A stretch of 6,547 bases of DNA, taken from the NCBI GenBank assembly GCA_938003715.1, contig CALKYK010000408.1, positions 1 through 6,547 of the forward strand, read 5' to 3'. Both the position numbers and the translations under genes were made by a program. The DNA comes from an uncultured Gammaproteobacteria bacterium (GTDB lineage Bacteria; Pseudomonadota; Gammaproteobacteria; Steroidobacterales; Woeseiaceae). This document shows positions 1 through 5,784 of this stretch, in pieces; the stretch's first letter is position 1, and each line of letters opens with the position of its first letter. The notes beneath the pieces were generated by a model. The model searched no databases, was not told the DNA's origin, and worked only from the letters and a program-made list of their open reading frames with translations.

Positions 1-446
1 TCGTGTACCGCCGGGGGGCGGGGCAGATGGGCGCGAGCCGCGCCGAGCAGGAGTGTGGGCAGACTTCGGGTGTCGCGATCCGGCACTGGTCGGCGCCGAA
101 GAAACTGCTCGTAGACGGGCGCGTCACGGGCGTCGAGTTCGAGAAAACGAAACTCGACGCAAACGGCAAGCTGACCGGCACAGGCGAGACCTGGACACTG
201 CAGGCCGACGTCGTCTTCAAGGCCGTCGGCCAGCGCATGGCGGAGCAAGTATTGGATTCGGTCGTGGACGGTGTCGAACAGGTCAAAGGCAAGCTGAAAG
301 TCGATGCAGAGCGGCGTACCTCCCTCGCCGGCATCTGGGCCGGCGGCGACTGCGTCGACGGCCACGACGATCTGACCGTGTCCGCGGTGCAGGACGGCAA
401 GCTTGCCGCCGAATCGATCGACCGCTATTTGCGCGGTCAGGAGTAA
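1..446 (+). CDS. preT: PreT-type subunit of NAD(P)H-dependent dihydropyrimidine dehydrogenase, 3' end only
   Basis: This is the C-terminal 147 residues of a GltD-like flavoprotein; the frame is open through the left edge (first whole codon at position 3) and ends with TAA at 444-446. PreT is the electron-input subunit: it takes electrons from NAD(P)H through FAD and Fe-S clusters and passes them to PreA for reduction of uracil and thymine in the cytoplasm. Visible signs are VYRRGAGQMGASRAEQE at the very start, a conserved block of the NAD(P)-binding part in this family, and the FAD-contacting C-terminal block GGDCVDGHDDLTVSAVQDG at visible residues 114-132. The N-terminal Fe-S and first FAD Rossmann regions lie outside the window. 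The GTG at position 3 is an internal Val codon, not a start. preA follows 4 bases later, which supports the PreT assignment over a generic glutamate synthase small subunit. Confidence 0.92.
   Translation, partial: VYRRGAGQMGASRAEQECGQTSGVAIRHWSAPKKLLVDGRVTGVEFEKTKLDANGKLTGTGETWTLQADVVFKAVGQRMAEQVLDSVVDGVEQVKGKLKVDAERRTSLAGIWAGGDCVDGHDDLTVSAVQDGKLAAESIDRYLRGQE
439..443 (+). promoter_or_regulatory. Ribosome binding site of preA
   Basis: AGGAG lies 7 bases before the ATG at 451 and overlaps the last codons of preT, running straight into its TAA. It decides the preA start in favour of 451 rather than the in-frame ATG at 403, and implies translational coupling of the two dehydrogenase subunits. 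Confidence 0.8.
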
Positions 447-450
447 AGCA

Positions 451-1752
451 ATGGCTGATCTCACTTCGAATTTCCTCGGCGTGAAGTCGCCGAACCCGTT
501 CTGGCTCGCGTCGGCGCCGCCGACGGACAAGGCCTACAACGTCAATCGCGCGTTCGAGGCCGGCTGGGGCGGCGCGGTCTGGAAGACACTCGGCGAAGAC
601 CCGCCGATCGTCAACGTCAGCGGCCCGCGCTACGGCGCCATTCATTCGAACGAGCGGCGCGTCATCGGCTTCAACAACATCGAGCTGATTACCGATCGGC
701 CGCTGAAAACCAATCTCGACGAGATCCGCCAGGTCAAGCGGGACTGGCCGGACCGGGCGCTGATCGTGTCGGTGATGCTGCCGATGAATGAAAAGACCTG
801 GGCGAAATACGTGCCGATGATTGAGGACACCGGCGCAGACGGCTTCGAACTGAACTTCGGCTGCCCGCACGGCATGTCCGAGCGCGGCATGGGCTCTGCA
901 GTCGGCCAGGTGCCCGAGTACATACAGATGGCGACCGAGTGGGCGAAGAAGTACGCGAAGACGCCGGTCATCATCAAGCTGACGCCGAACGTGACCAACA
1001 TACTACCGCCGGCGAAGGCGGCGCAGGACGGCGGCGCGGACGCGGTGTCGCTGATCAACACGATCAATTCGATCATGCGCATCGACTACGACAACCTGAC
1101 GATGTACCCGACGACCGACGGCAAGGGATCGCACGGCGGTTACTGCGGGCCGGCGGTCAAGCCGATCGCACTGCACATGGTCGCCGAAATTGCGCGACAC
1201 GCGGAAACGAAAGACCTGCCGATCTCGGGCATCGGCGGCATCGCCGACTGGCGCGACGCGGTGGACTTCCTCGCGCTCGGCGCATCAAACGTGCAGGTCT
1301 GCACCGCGGCGATGGTGTACGGGTTCAAGATTATCGACGATCTCGTCGACGGCCTGTCCAACTTCCTCGACGAGAAAGGCATGCAATCGGTCGACGAACT
1401 CATCGGCAGGGCCGTGCCGAGCGTGACCGACTGGCAGTACCTGAACCTGAACTACGTCGAGAAGGCCGTCATCGACCAGGATCTCTGCATCAAGTGCGGA
1501 CGCTGCCACGTCGTCTGCGAGGACACGTCGCACCAGGCGATAACAAAGACCGTCAATGGCCAGCGCAGGTTCGAGGTGATCGACGAGGAATGCGTGGGCT
1601 GCAATCTCTGCGTCAGCGTCTGCCCGGTGGACGGCTGCATCACGATGGTGCCGCTGACCGAGGGCACGGACCCGCGCACCGGCGAGCCGATCCGGTCCGA
1701 AAAACTGGACTGGACCGCGCATCCCAACAACCCGATGCGAAAAGGGGCCTGA
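451..1752 (+). CDS. preA: Dihydropyrimidine dehydrogenase catalytic subunit PreA
   Basis: This 433-residue cytoplasmic protein is the FMN-containing catalytic subunit that reduces uracil or thymine to the 5,6-dihydro form, the first step of reductive pyrimidine breakdown. The N-terminal two thirds is a dihydroorotate dehydrogenase-like barrel. N135 and C138 in NFGCPHGMSERGMG match the substrate-binding Asn and the catalytic Cys of the DPD family (human N668 and C671, from memory). NTINSI further on matches the substrate-contacting Asn-Thr segment, and GGYCGPAVKPIAL is a typical family block. Two C-terminal [4Fe-4S] motifs are complete: C346-C349-C352-C356 and C381-C384-C387-C391. The start at 451 is chosen for its AGGAG site; an in-frame ATG at 403 would add 16 residues inside preT. 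It is slightly longer than E. coli PreA (about 411 aa), with a C-terminal tail after the second cluster. The gene sits between preT and cdd with almost no spacing, so it is probably one transcript. Confidence 0.97.
   Translation: MADLTSNFLGVKSPNPFWLASAPPTDKAYNVNRAFEAGWGGAVWKTLGEDPPIVNVSGPRYGAIHSNERRVIGFNNIELITDRPLKTNLDEIRQVKRDWPDRALIVSVMLPMNEKTWAKYVPMIEDTGADGFELNFGCPHGMSERGMGSAVGQVPEYIQMATEWAKKYAKTPVIIKLTPNVTNILPPAKAAQDGGADAVSLINTINSIMRIDYDNLTMYPTTDGKGSHGGYCGPAVKPIALHMVAEIARHAETKDLPISGIGGIADWRDAVDFLALGASNVQVCTAAMVYGFKIIDDLVDGLSNFLDEKGMQSVDELIGRAVPSVTDWQYLNLNYVEKAVIDQDLCIKCGRCHVVCEDTSHQAITKTVNGQRRFEVIDEECVGCNLCVSVCPVDGCITMVPLTEGTDPRTGEPIRSEKLDWTAHPNNPMRKGA
1742..1747 (+). promoter_or_regulatory. 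Ribosome binding site of cdd
   Basis: AAGGGG lies 5 bases before the GTG at 1753 and inside the last codons of preA. It supports the GTG as the cdd start over the ATG at 1768, for which this site would be 20 bases away. Confidence 0.6.
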
Positions 1753-2175
1753 GTGGACACACACCGCATGACGGTCGACGAGAAAAAGCTCGTCGACGCG
1801 GCAAAAGCCGTGCGCGAGAACGCGCACGCGCCCTACTCCGGCTACCGCGTCGGCGCGGCGCTCATGGACGAGCGGGGCAACGTCTACACCGGCTGCAACG
1901 TCGAGAACGCCGCGTTCCCGGAAGGCACCTGTGCCGAGGCGAACGCGATCGGCGCGATGGTTACGGGCGGCGGCAAACGTATCGTTGCAATCGCCGCGGT
2001 CGGCGGCCGCGACGACATCGAGGCCTGCACGCCCTGCGGCGGCTGCCGACAGATCATTCTCGAGTTTGCTGACCCTGACACGCAGGTGATCCTGATCGGC
2101 GACGACCGGCAAATCGACAGCTACTCGATCGACGAGCTGCTGCCCGGCGCCTTCCGCCTGATCAAGAAGAAATAG
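1753..2175 (+). CDS. cdd: Cytidine deaminase
   Basis: This 140-residue protein is of the short, homotetrameric cytidine deaminase type. It hydrolyses cytidine and deoxycytidine to uridine and deoxyuridine plus ammonia in the cytoplasm. The family signature is complete: N49 and E51 in GCNVENAAFPEG bind the ribose; C60-A-E62 supplies the first zinc ligand and the catalytic Glu; C95 and C98 in PCGGCRQ are the other two zinc ligands. SIDELLPGAF near the C-terminus is also typical. The GTG start directly abuts the preA stop (TGA|GTG), so translation is probably coupled. An alternative ATG at 1768 would remove five residues before the first conserved helix and has a poorer ribosome site. Placed after preTA, it would feed uridine toward base release and then the reductive pathway. 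The stop codon is followed by the intergenic repeat region. Confidence 0.97.
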   Translation: MDTHRMTVDEKKLVDAAKAVRENAHAPYSGYRVGAALMDERGNVYTGCNVENAAFPEGTCAEANAIGAMVTGGGKRIVAIAAVGGRDDIEACTPCGGCRQIILEFADPDTQVILIGDDRQIDSYSIDELLPGAFRLIKKK

Positions 2176-2207
2176 CCACCGTCGCCGTCGTCACTGCGAG
2201 GCGCGCT

Positions 2208-2245
2208 ACTCCCGTCATTGCGAGGAGCGCAGCGACGAAGCAATC
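2208..2245 (+). repeat. Left outer arm of the intergenic element
   Basis: This 38-base arm reads CGTCATTGCGAGGAGCGC at 2213-2230 and ends in GAAGCAATC. Its first 19 bases (2208-2226) are a perfect inverted match to 2563-2581; the other 19 match the right arm at 16 positions. It also has its own short dyad, ATTGC at 2217-2221 against GCAAT at 2240-2244. From memory this motif is a dispersed intergenic repeat seen in many bacterial genomes; that could not be verified here. Confidence 0.85.
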
Positions 2246-2265
2246 CACGTGTGTCGAGTCCGGAG

Positions 2266-2343
2266 CCGCAGCGACCCCGGGCAATTGCTTCTCACTCGAA
2301 AAGCCCTTAACTCGCTCGAAGCAAATACCCGGGTCCGCTGCGG
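2266..2343. repeat. Left hairpin: imperfect 26-bp stem with 26-base loop
   Basis: Bases 2266-2291 pair with 2318-2343 at 22 of 26 positions, including the runs CCGCAGCG/CGCTGCGG and CCCGGG/CCCGGG. The loop (2292-2317) is the exact reverse complement of the loop of the right hairpin. No T-run follows on either side, so it is not a classic intrinsic terminator. Confidence 0.8.
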
Positions 2344-2448
2344 TTGAGAGCAGGAACCTGACGTCGGAGAACCGCATCGCATCGGGCTTGCCACACTGCA
2401 TGCCCCGGCACTCCTGCCAATGGCACCTGCTGCGACCGGCCGCGGACG

Positions 2449-2504
2449 CGGGGTGTGTCTTTCGAGCGAGTTAAGGGCTTTTCGAGTGAGAAAGACACAC
2501 CCCG
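2449..2504. repeat. Right hairpin: perfect 15-bp stem with the same loop inverted
   Basis: Bases 2449-2463 (CGGGGTGTGTCTTTC) are perfectly complementary to 2490-2504. The loop 2464-2489 is the exact reverse complement of the left hairpin loop at 2292-2317. Outside the 15 bp, pairing continues only weakly. Near the loop the stem sequence differs from the left hairpin while remaining paired. No T-run follows. Confidence 0.85.
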
Positions 2505-2534
2505 TGGTCGCCGCCCTGCGACGGTGTACCTGTA

Positions 2535-2581
2535 GATTGCTTCGTGACTGCGTTCCTCGCAGTCCTCGCAATGACGGGAGT
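2535..2581 (-). repeat. Right outer arm of the intergenic element
   Basis: This 47-base inverted counterpart of the left outer arm starts GATTGCTTCGTGACTGCG and ends TCCTCGCAATGACGGGAGT. It is 9 bases longer than the left arm because a CTGCGAGGA-like unit (read on the - strand) is repeated in tandem next to the perfect 19-base end. It lies 37 bases beyond the rbsK stop codon. Confidence 0.85.
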
Positions 2582-2618
2582 GTGGCTTTTCGCAATGAGC
2601 GAATTGCCGGACAAGCCG

Positions 2619-3473
2619 TCAGCGCAACAAAGCCTCGACCTCGGCGCGGCTCGGCAGCGACGGCTGCGCGCCGGGCTTCGTCGCGGACGCGGCGCCGGCC
2701 GCGGCGGCAAAGCGCAGCGCGGCAACAGGCTCCTCGCCATCGACCAGCGCGACGGTCAGCGCGGCGGTGAACGCGTCACCCGCGCCCGTCGCATCAACGG
2801 CGTCGATCGCGGGCGGCGCCGCTTTCGCCAGCTCCCTGCCCTGCTTTTTAAGCACTGCGCCCTTCGCGCCATAGGTCGTCGCAATCATCGCCTCGCATCG
2901 TTCGAGCGCCACGCCATAGTGCGCCGCCTCGGTTTCGTTCACGACCAAAAGGTCGGCGCGCTCGAGCAACGCATCCGGCACCGGTCTCGCCGGCGCGAGG
3001 TTCAGGCTGACGAAGCCGGTGAACGATGTCGCGGCCGCCAGCAGCGCCTCCACGGGCACCTCGAGCTGGCCGATCAGCGCGTCCGCGGGCGGCAGGTCGA
3101 GGTGCCCGGCGGACAGGCGCCGGTTTGCCCCGGGCGCCACGATGATCTGGTTTTCGCCGTCCGGCGCGACGGCAATCAGCGCAACCCCGGTCGGCGCGTC
3201 GTCGATCCGGATGCAGCAGTCGAGATCGACGCCGTCGGCTTCGAGCAAAGCCAGTGCCTCGCCGGCATTCGCGTCATTGCCGACGCAGGCAACGAGGGTC
3301 ACCTTGGTGCCGAGCCTGCGCGCCGCCAGCGCCTGGTTCGGGCCCTTGCCGCCGGGAAAGCGGTTCAGCGTTGCGTCCGTAATCGTTTCGCCCGCCACCG
3401 GCAGGCGCGCGACGCTGGCCGCAAGATCGAGGTTGACCGAGCCAACGACGACGATGTACGGGCTATCCGCCAT
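2619..3473 (-). CDS. rbsK: Ribokinase (PfkB family)
   Basis: This 284-residue cytoplasmic kinase would phosphorylate D-ribose to ribose 5-phosphate with ATP, delivering the sugar freed by the neighbouring hydrolase to the pentose phosphate pathway. Ribokinase features in order: GSVNLD at 11-16 with the substrate-contacting Asp16; PGGKGPNQALAARRLG at 40-55, the first PfkB signature; TGVALI at 95-100; QLEVP with E138, matching the family's sugar-lid Glu; NETEA at 179-183; and D227-ATGAG-D233, the anion hole and catalytic base. It is shorter than E. coli RbsK (309 aa), and the usual GGKGANQ reads GGKGPNQ here, with Pro45 replacing Ala. The ATG overlaps the end of iunH by 11 bases; a GGAG lies about 10 bases upstream within iunH, so coupling is likely. 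Another PfkB nucleoside or sugar kinase is possible, but ribokinase fits best with both motifs and context. Confidence 0.9.
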   Translation of the reverse strand: MADSPYIVVVGSVNLDLAASVARLPVAGETITDATLNRFPGGKGPNQALAARRLGTKVTLVACVGNDANAGEALALLEADGVDLDCCIRIDDAPTGVALIAVAPDGENQIIVAPGANRRLSAGHLDLPPADALIGQLEVPVEALLAAATSFTGFVSLNLAPARPVPDALLERADLLVVNETEAAHYGVALERCEAMIATTYGAKGAVLKKQGRELAKAAPPAIDAVDATGAGDAFTAALTVALVDGEEPVAALRFAAAAGAASATKPGAQPSLPSRAEVEALLR

Positions 3474-4416
3474 TCGAGTAGCGCTCCAGCCGCTCGACGA
3501 GCAGCGCGTAGAAACCGTCCGCGTCCACCTCGTAGATCCAGTTCACGTTGTGCGGCCGGTCGGTCACCTGCCAGAAATCGACCGCGGTGTGCCCCATCGT
3601 CAGCTCGGATTCGGTCTCGACGCTGAGATTGCAGGCCTTGCCTTTGAAAAGCTCCGGCCGCATCAGGAACGCGATCGTGCACGGATCGTGCAGCGGCGCA
3701 CCGAGCGAACCGTACTTGACGGTGTCGTGGCGATTGAAGAAATCGAGCATGCCGGCCGTCGCCCGGCCCGCCGCGTTTTCGATAGCGCGAATCCTCGCAC
3801 GCCGCTCCTGGGTCGCGAGCACCTGGTGCGTGACGTCGAGGCCCATGACCGTGATCGGCCTGCCGCTGCGGAACACGATGTCTGCGGCATGCGGGTCGAC
3901 GAGGATATTGAACTCCGCCGAAGGCGAGTGGTTGCCGCCCTCGCGCATCGCGCCGCCCATCAGTACGATTTCGTCGACGGCGTCGCAGATCGATGCATCC
4001 TTCTGCATCGCGGCGGCTATGTTCGTCAGCGGGCCGGTCGGCACCAGCGTGACCGACGACGCCGGCGCGGAACCGAGCGTTTCGACAATGAAGTCCACCG
4101 CGTGCTGTTTCTGCAGCGGCGTTTTCGGCTCGACGATGTCGATGCCGTCGATGCCGGTCTTGCCGTGGACCTTCTCGGCGGTCAGCAGGTCGCGCTTCAG
4201 CGGCCGGTCGCAGCCGCGGTAGACCGGCACGTCGTCGCGTCCGGCGATGTCGCACATCAGGCGCGCGTTACGCTCGGTGAGGTCGAGCGGTACGTTGCCG
4301 GCGACGGTGGTGATGCCGAGGACGTCGAACTCGCCCGGCGACGACAACGCAAGCAGCAGGTTGACGGCATCGTCCTGCCCGGGATCGCAGTCGATGATGA
4401 TCTTGCGTGCGCTCAT
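3463..4416 (-). CDS. iunH: Inosine-uridine-type nucleoside hydrolase
   Basis: This 317-residue protein has the usual length for the family, which hydrolyses the N-glycosidic bond of ribonucleosides to give free base and ribose. The calcium-binding N-terminal motif is intact: D9-C-D11-PGQ-D15-D16. Other expected positions are present: N41 in AGN, H84 in VHGKTGIDG, T127 in VPTGPLTN, N170 in AEFNILVDPHAAD, and H243-D244 in PLHDPC. No signal peptide is visible, so it is cytoplasmic. Sequence alone does not settle base preference (pyrimidine, purine or broad); the pyrimidine-centred neighbours favour uridine and cytidine. The ATG is 9 bases after the nupC stop, with no clear Shine-Dalgarno motif, which suggests translational coupling. 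Its end overlaps the ribokinase start by 11 bases, matching the flow of ribose from one enzyme to the next. Confidence 0.94.
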   Translation of the reverse strand: MSARKIIIDCDPGQDDAVNLLLALSSPGEFDVLGITTVAGNVPLDLTERNARLMCDIAGRDDVPVYRGCDRPLKRDLLTAEKVHGKTGIDGIDIVEPKTPLQKQHAVDFIVETLGSAPASSVTLVPTGPLTNIAAAMQKDASICDAVDEIVLMGGAMREGGNHSPSAEFNILVDPHAADIVFRSGRPITVMGLDVTHQVLATQERRARIRAIENAAGRATAGMLDFFNRHDTVKYGSLGAPLHDPCTIAFLMRPELFKGKACNLSVETESELTMGHTAVDFWQVTDRPHNVNWIYEVDADGFYALLVERLERYSNGG

Positions 4417-4425
4417 CCGCGACGC

Positions 4426-5688
4426 TCAGATCGTCAGCAGCAACCCCGCGAGCGCGGCGCTCATCAGGTTCGACAGCGAGCCTGCGGCAACCGCTTTCAG
4501 GCCGAAGCGCGCAATCAGCTCCTTTTTCTCCGGCACCAGGCTGCCGAGGCCGCCGAGCAGGATCGCGATGGACGACAGGTTGGCGAATCCGCACAGCGAG
4601 AACGTGACGATCGCCTTCGTTCGTTCGCTCATGCCCGCGAGGTACTCGTTCAGGTGACTGTAGGCGACGAACTCATTCAGGATCAGCTTCTCGCCGAACA
4701 GCGCGCCCGCCGCCTGCGCCTCTGCCCACGGGATGCTGAGCAAATACATCAGCGGCGCGAAGATCCAGCCGAGGATCTTCTGCAGGGTCAGGTCCTCGAT
4801 GCCGACCAGCCCGGCGAGCCCCCCGATCAGCCCGTTGAACAGCGCAATGAGCGCGATGAACGACACCAGCATCGCGCCGATGTTGACGGCGAGGCGCACG
4901 CCGTCGGCCGAACCCACGGCGGCGGCGAGTATGACGTTCTCGTGCTCGCTCTTTTCCATCTTCAGGTGTTCGTCGTCTTCCTCGGCCGACTCGAGCTCGT
5001 CGTCCGGCATCAGCATCTTCGCCATCAGCAGGCCGCCGGGCGCGGCCATGAAACTCGCCGCGAGCAGGTACTTCAGCTCGGCGCCGAGCTGCACGTAGGC
5101 GAGCATCACGGTGCCGGCGATCGATGCGACGCCCGAGGTCATCACGGCGAAGAGCTGCGGGTCGGTCAGCGTCTTGAGGTACGGCCGCACGACCAGCGGC
5201 GCCTCGGTCTGGCCGATGAAGATGTTGGCGGCGGCATTCAGCGACTCGACCGCGCGCGTGCCGATGACCCAGCGCAGCGCACCGCCGACCGCGCGCACGA
5301 CGATCTGCATGATGCCGATGTGATACAGCACCGACATCAGCGCCGAGAAGAAAATGATCATCGGCAGCACGTTGATCGCGAAGCTCCACAGCTCGGCGAC
5401 TTCCGACGTGCCGGCGCGCGGCACCTCGCCGTCGAGCGTCGACAGGCCGCCGAACACAAACTCGATGCCGTCCCGCGAGTAGCCCATGACCTTCAGCACC
5501 GCCGTGCTCATCGCATCGATGATGCGCTGCCCGGCCGGCAGGTAGATTACGAACGCCGCGACGGCCACCTGCAGCGCGAACGCCGCGCCGACGATGCGCA
5601 GGTTTATCGCTTTGCGATTACTGGAGAGGAGATACGCGATACCGAAGATGACGCCAATGCCGACGACACCGATGAGCTTTTCACCCAT
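4426..5688 (-). CDS. nupC: Concentrative nucleoside transporter (CNT/NupC family)
   Basis: This 420-residue inner-membrane cation-nucleoside symporter is predicted to import nucleosides. Hydrophobic segments occur throughout (about 4-21, 28-49, 100-125, 189-222, 270-300, 305-322, 357-382 and 400-420). The CNT signatures are complete: GQTEAP with G159, Q160, T161 and E162 for base recognition; LNEFVAY with E339; and CGFANLSSIAI with N370 and S373, matching the ribose-binding residues of the Vibrio cholerae CNT. N155 and S189 correspond to its sodium-site Asn and Ser, compatible with sodium coupling, though not proof. An acidic hydrophilic loop (about 229-250) is the variable cytoplasmic loop common in the family. 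The start is the ATG at 5686-5688, preceded by GGGGAA; an upstream in-frame ATG at 5736 would add 16 hydrophilic residues and lacks such a site. It lies between deoA and iunH, 96 and 9 bases away. Confidence 0.94.
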   Translation of the reverse strand: MGEKLIGVVGIGVIFGIAYLLSSNRKAINLRIVGAAFALQVAVAAFVIYLPAGQRIIDAMSTAVLKVMGYSRDGIEFVFGGLSTLDGEVPRAGTSEVAELWSFAINVLPMIIFFSALMSVLYHIGIMQIVVRAVGGALRWVIGTRAVESLNAAANIFIGQTEAPLVVRPYLKTLTDPQLFAVMTSGVASIAGTVMLAYVQLGAELKYLLAASFMAAPGGLLMAKMLMPDDELESAEEDDEHLKMEKSEHENVILAAAVGSADGVRLAVNIGAMLVSFIALIALFNGLIGGLAGLVGIEDLTLQKILGWIFAPLMYLLSIPWAEAQAAGALFGEKLILNEFVAYSHLNEYLAGMSERTKAIVTFSLCGFANLSSIAILLGGLGSLVPEKKELIARFGLKAVAAGSLSNLMSAALAGLLLTI

Positions 5689-5692
5689 GCTG

Positions 5693-5698
5693 TTCCCC
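5693..5698 (-). promoter_or_regulatory. Ribosome binding site of nupC
   Basis: On the - strand GGGGAA lies 4 bases before the ATG at 5686-5688. It selects this start over the in-frame ATG 48 bases upstream. Confidence 0.6.
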
Positions 5699-5755
5699 GC
5701 AGGCGCCGTATCCCGTACAGCGAAGCGCCCGACCATTGTTGTTATCAGCCGTCAA

Positions 5756-5770
5756 GGATACCGGCTATCC
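5756..5770. promoter_or_regulatory. Short dyad in the deoA-nupC gap, possible operator
   Basis: GGATA-CCGGC-TATCC is a 5-bp inverted repeat around a 5-base centre, in the 96-base gap between deoA and nupC. On the - strand it is followed at once by TTGACG, which resembles a -35 box, but no matching -10 box is visible at normal spacing. A dyad this short can arise by chance. The rest of the gap shows nothing else. Confidence 0.2.
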
Positions 5771-5784
5771 GGGCCTATTTCCCT

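Larger units (their letters stand above)
2189..2601. repeat. Composite inverted-repeat element filling the gap between the convergent operons
   Basis: The region between the cdd stop (2175) and the rbsK stop (2619) holds no supportable gene but is almost wholly one roughly mirror-symmetric structure. From outside in: a partial copy of the end motif on each side (CGTCACTGCGAGG at 2189-2201; TTCGCAATGAGCG at 2589-2601), each 24 bases outside the corresponding part of the outer arm; the outer arms (2208-2245 and 2535-2581); then a 32-base perfect inverted repeat (2289-2320 and 2461-2492). The distance from outer arm to inner repeat is 43 bases on the left and 42 on the right, so the spacing is kept although that sequence has diverged. 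The 105 or so bases in the middle (2344-2448) show nothing recognisable. It resembles a MITE-like or REP-like dispersed element; no transposase is present and no clear target-site duplication was found. Confidence 0.75.

Noticed and set aside
403..451. Upstream in-frame ATG start for preA at 403
   Set aside because: It lies inside preT; the ATG at 451 has AGGAG at proper spacing and begins the conserved protein.
939..2112. Long open frames overlapping preA and cdd in other frames (939-2072 on +, 1285-2112 on -)
   Set aside because: They are Arg- or Ala/Val-biased shadows of preA and cdd, which have complete catalytic and metal-binding motifs.
2266..2504. Intrinsic terminators for the two convergent operons
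   Set aside because: The hairpins are strong, but no T-run follows the stems on either strand; a termination or RNA-processing role is possible but not shown.
2208..2581. CRISPR array or integron attC site
   Set aside because: The repeats are inverted rather than regularly spaced direct repeats, there are no spacers or cas genes, and no integrase or attC core motif is evident.
2162..2770. Several short open frames on both strands across the intergenic repeats
   Set aside because: Their translations come from the inverted-repeat sequence itself; they lack ribosome sites and recognisable domains, and similar peptides appear from both arms.
2544..3626. Long + strand open frame (360 codons) opposite the ribokinase and hydrolase genes
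   Set aside because: It is Arg-rich, low in complexity, and mirrors the high-GC codon structure of rbsK, which carries clear family motifs on the other strand.
5686..5736. Upstream ATG start for nupC at 5734-5736
   Set aside because: It would add 16 hydrophilic residues before the first membrane segment, whereas the ATG at 5686-5688 has a GGGGAA site and gives the usual family length.
5733..5755. Sigma-70 promoter for nupC beginning with TTGACG on the - strand at 5755-5750
   Set aside because: At 15-18 bases downstream the sequence is GC-rich with no TATAAT-like hexamer; TGATAA occurs but is too close to the -35-like box.
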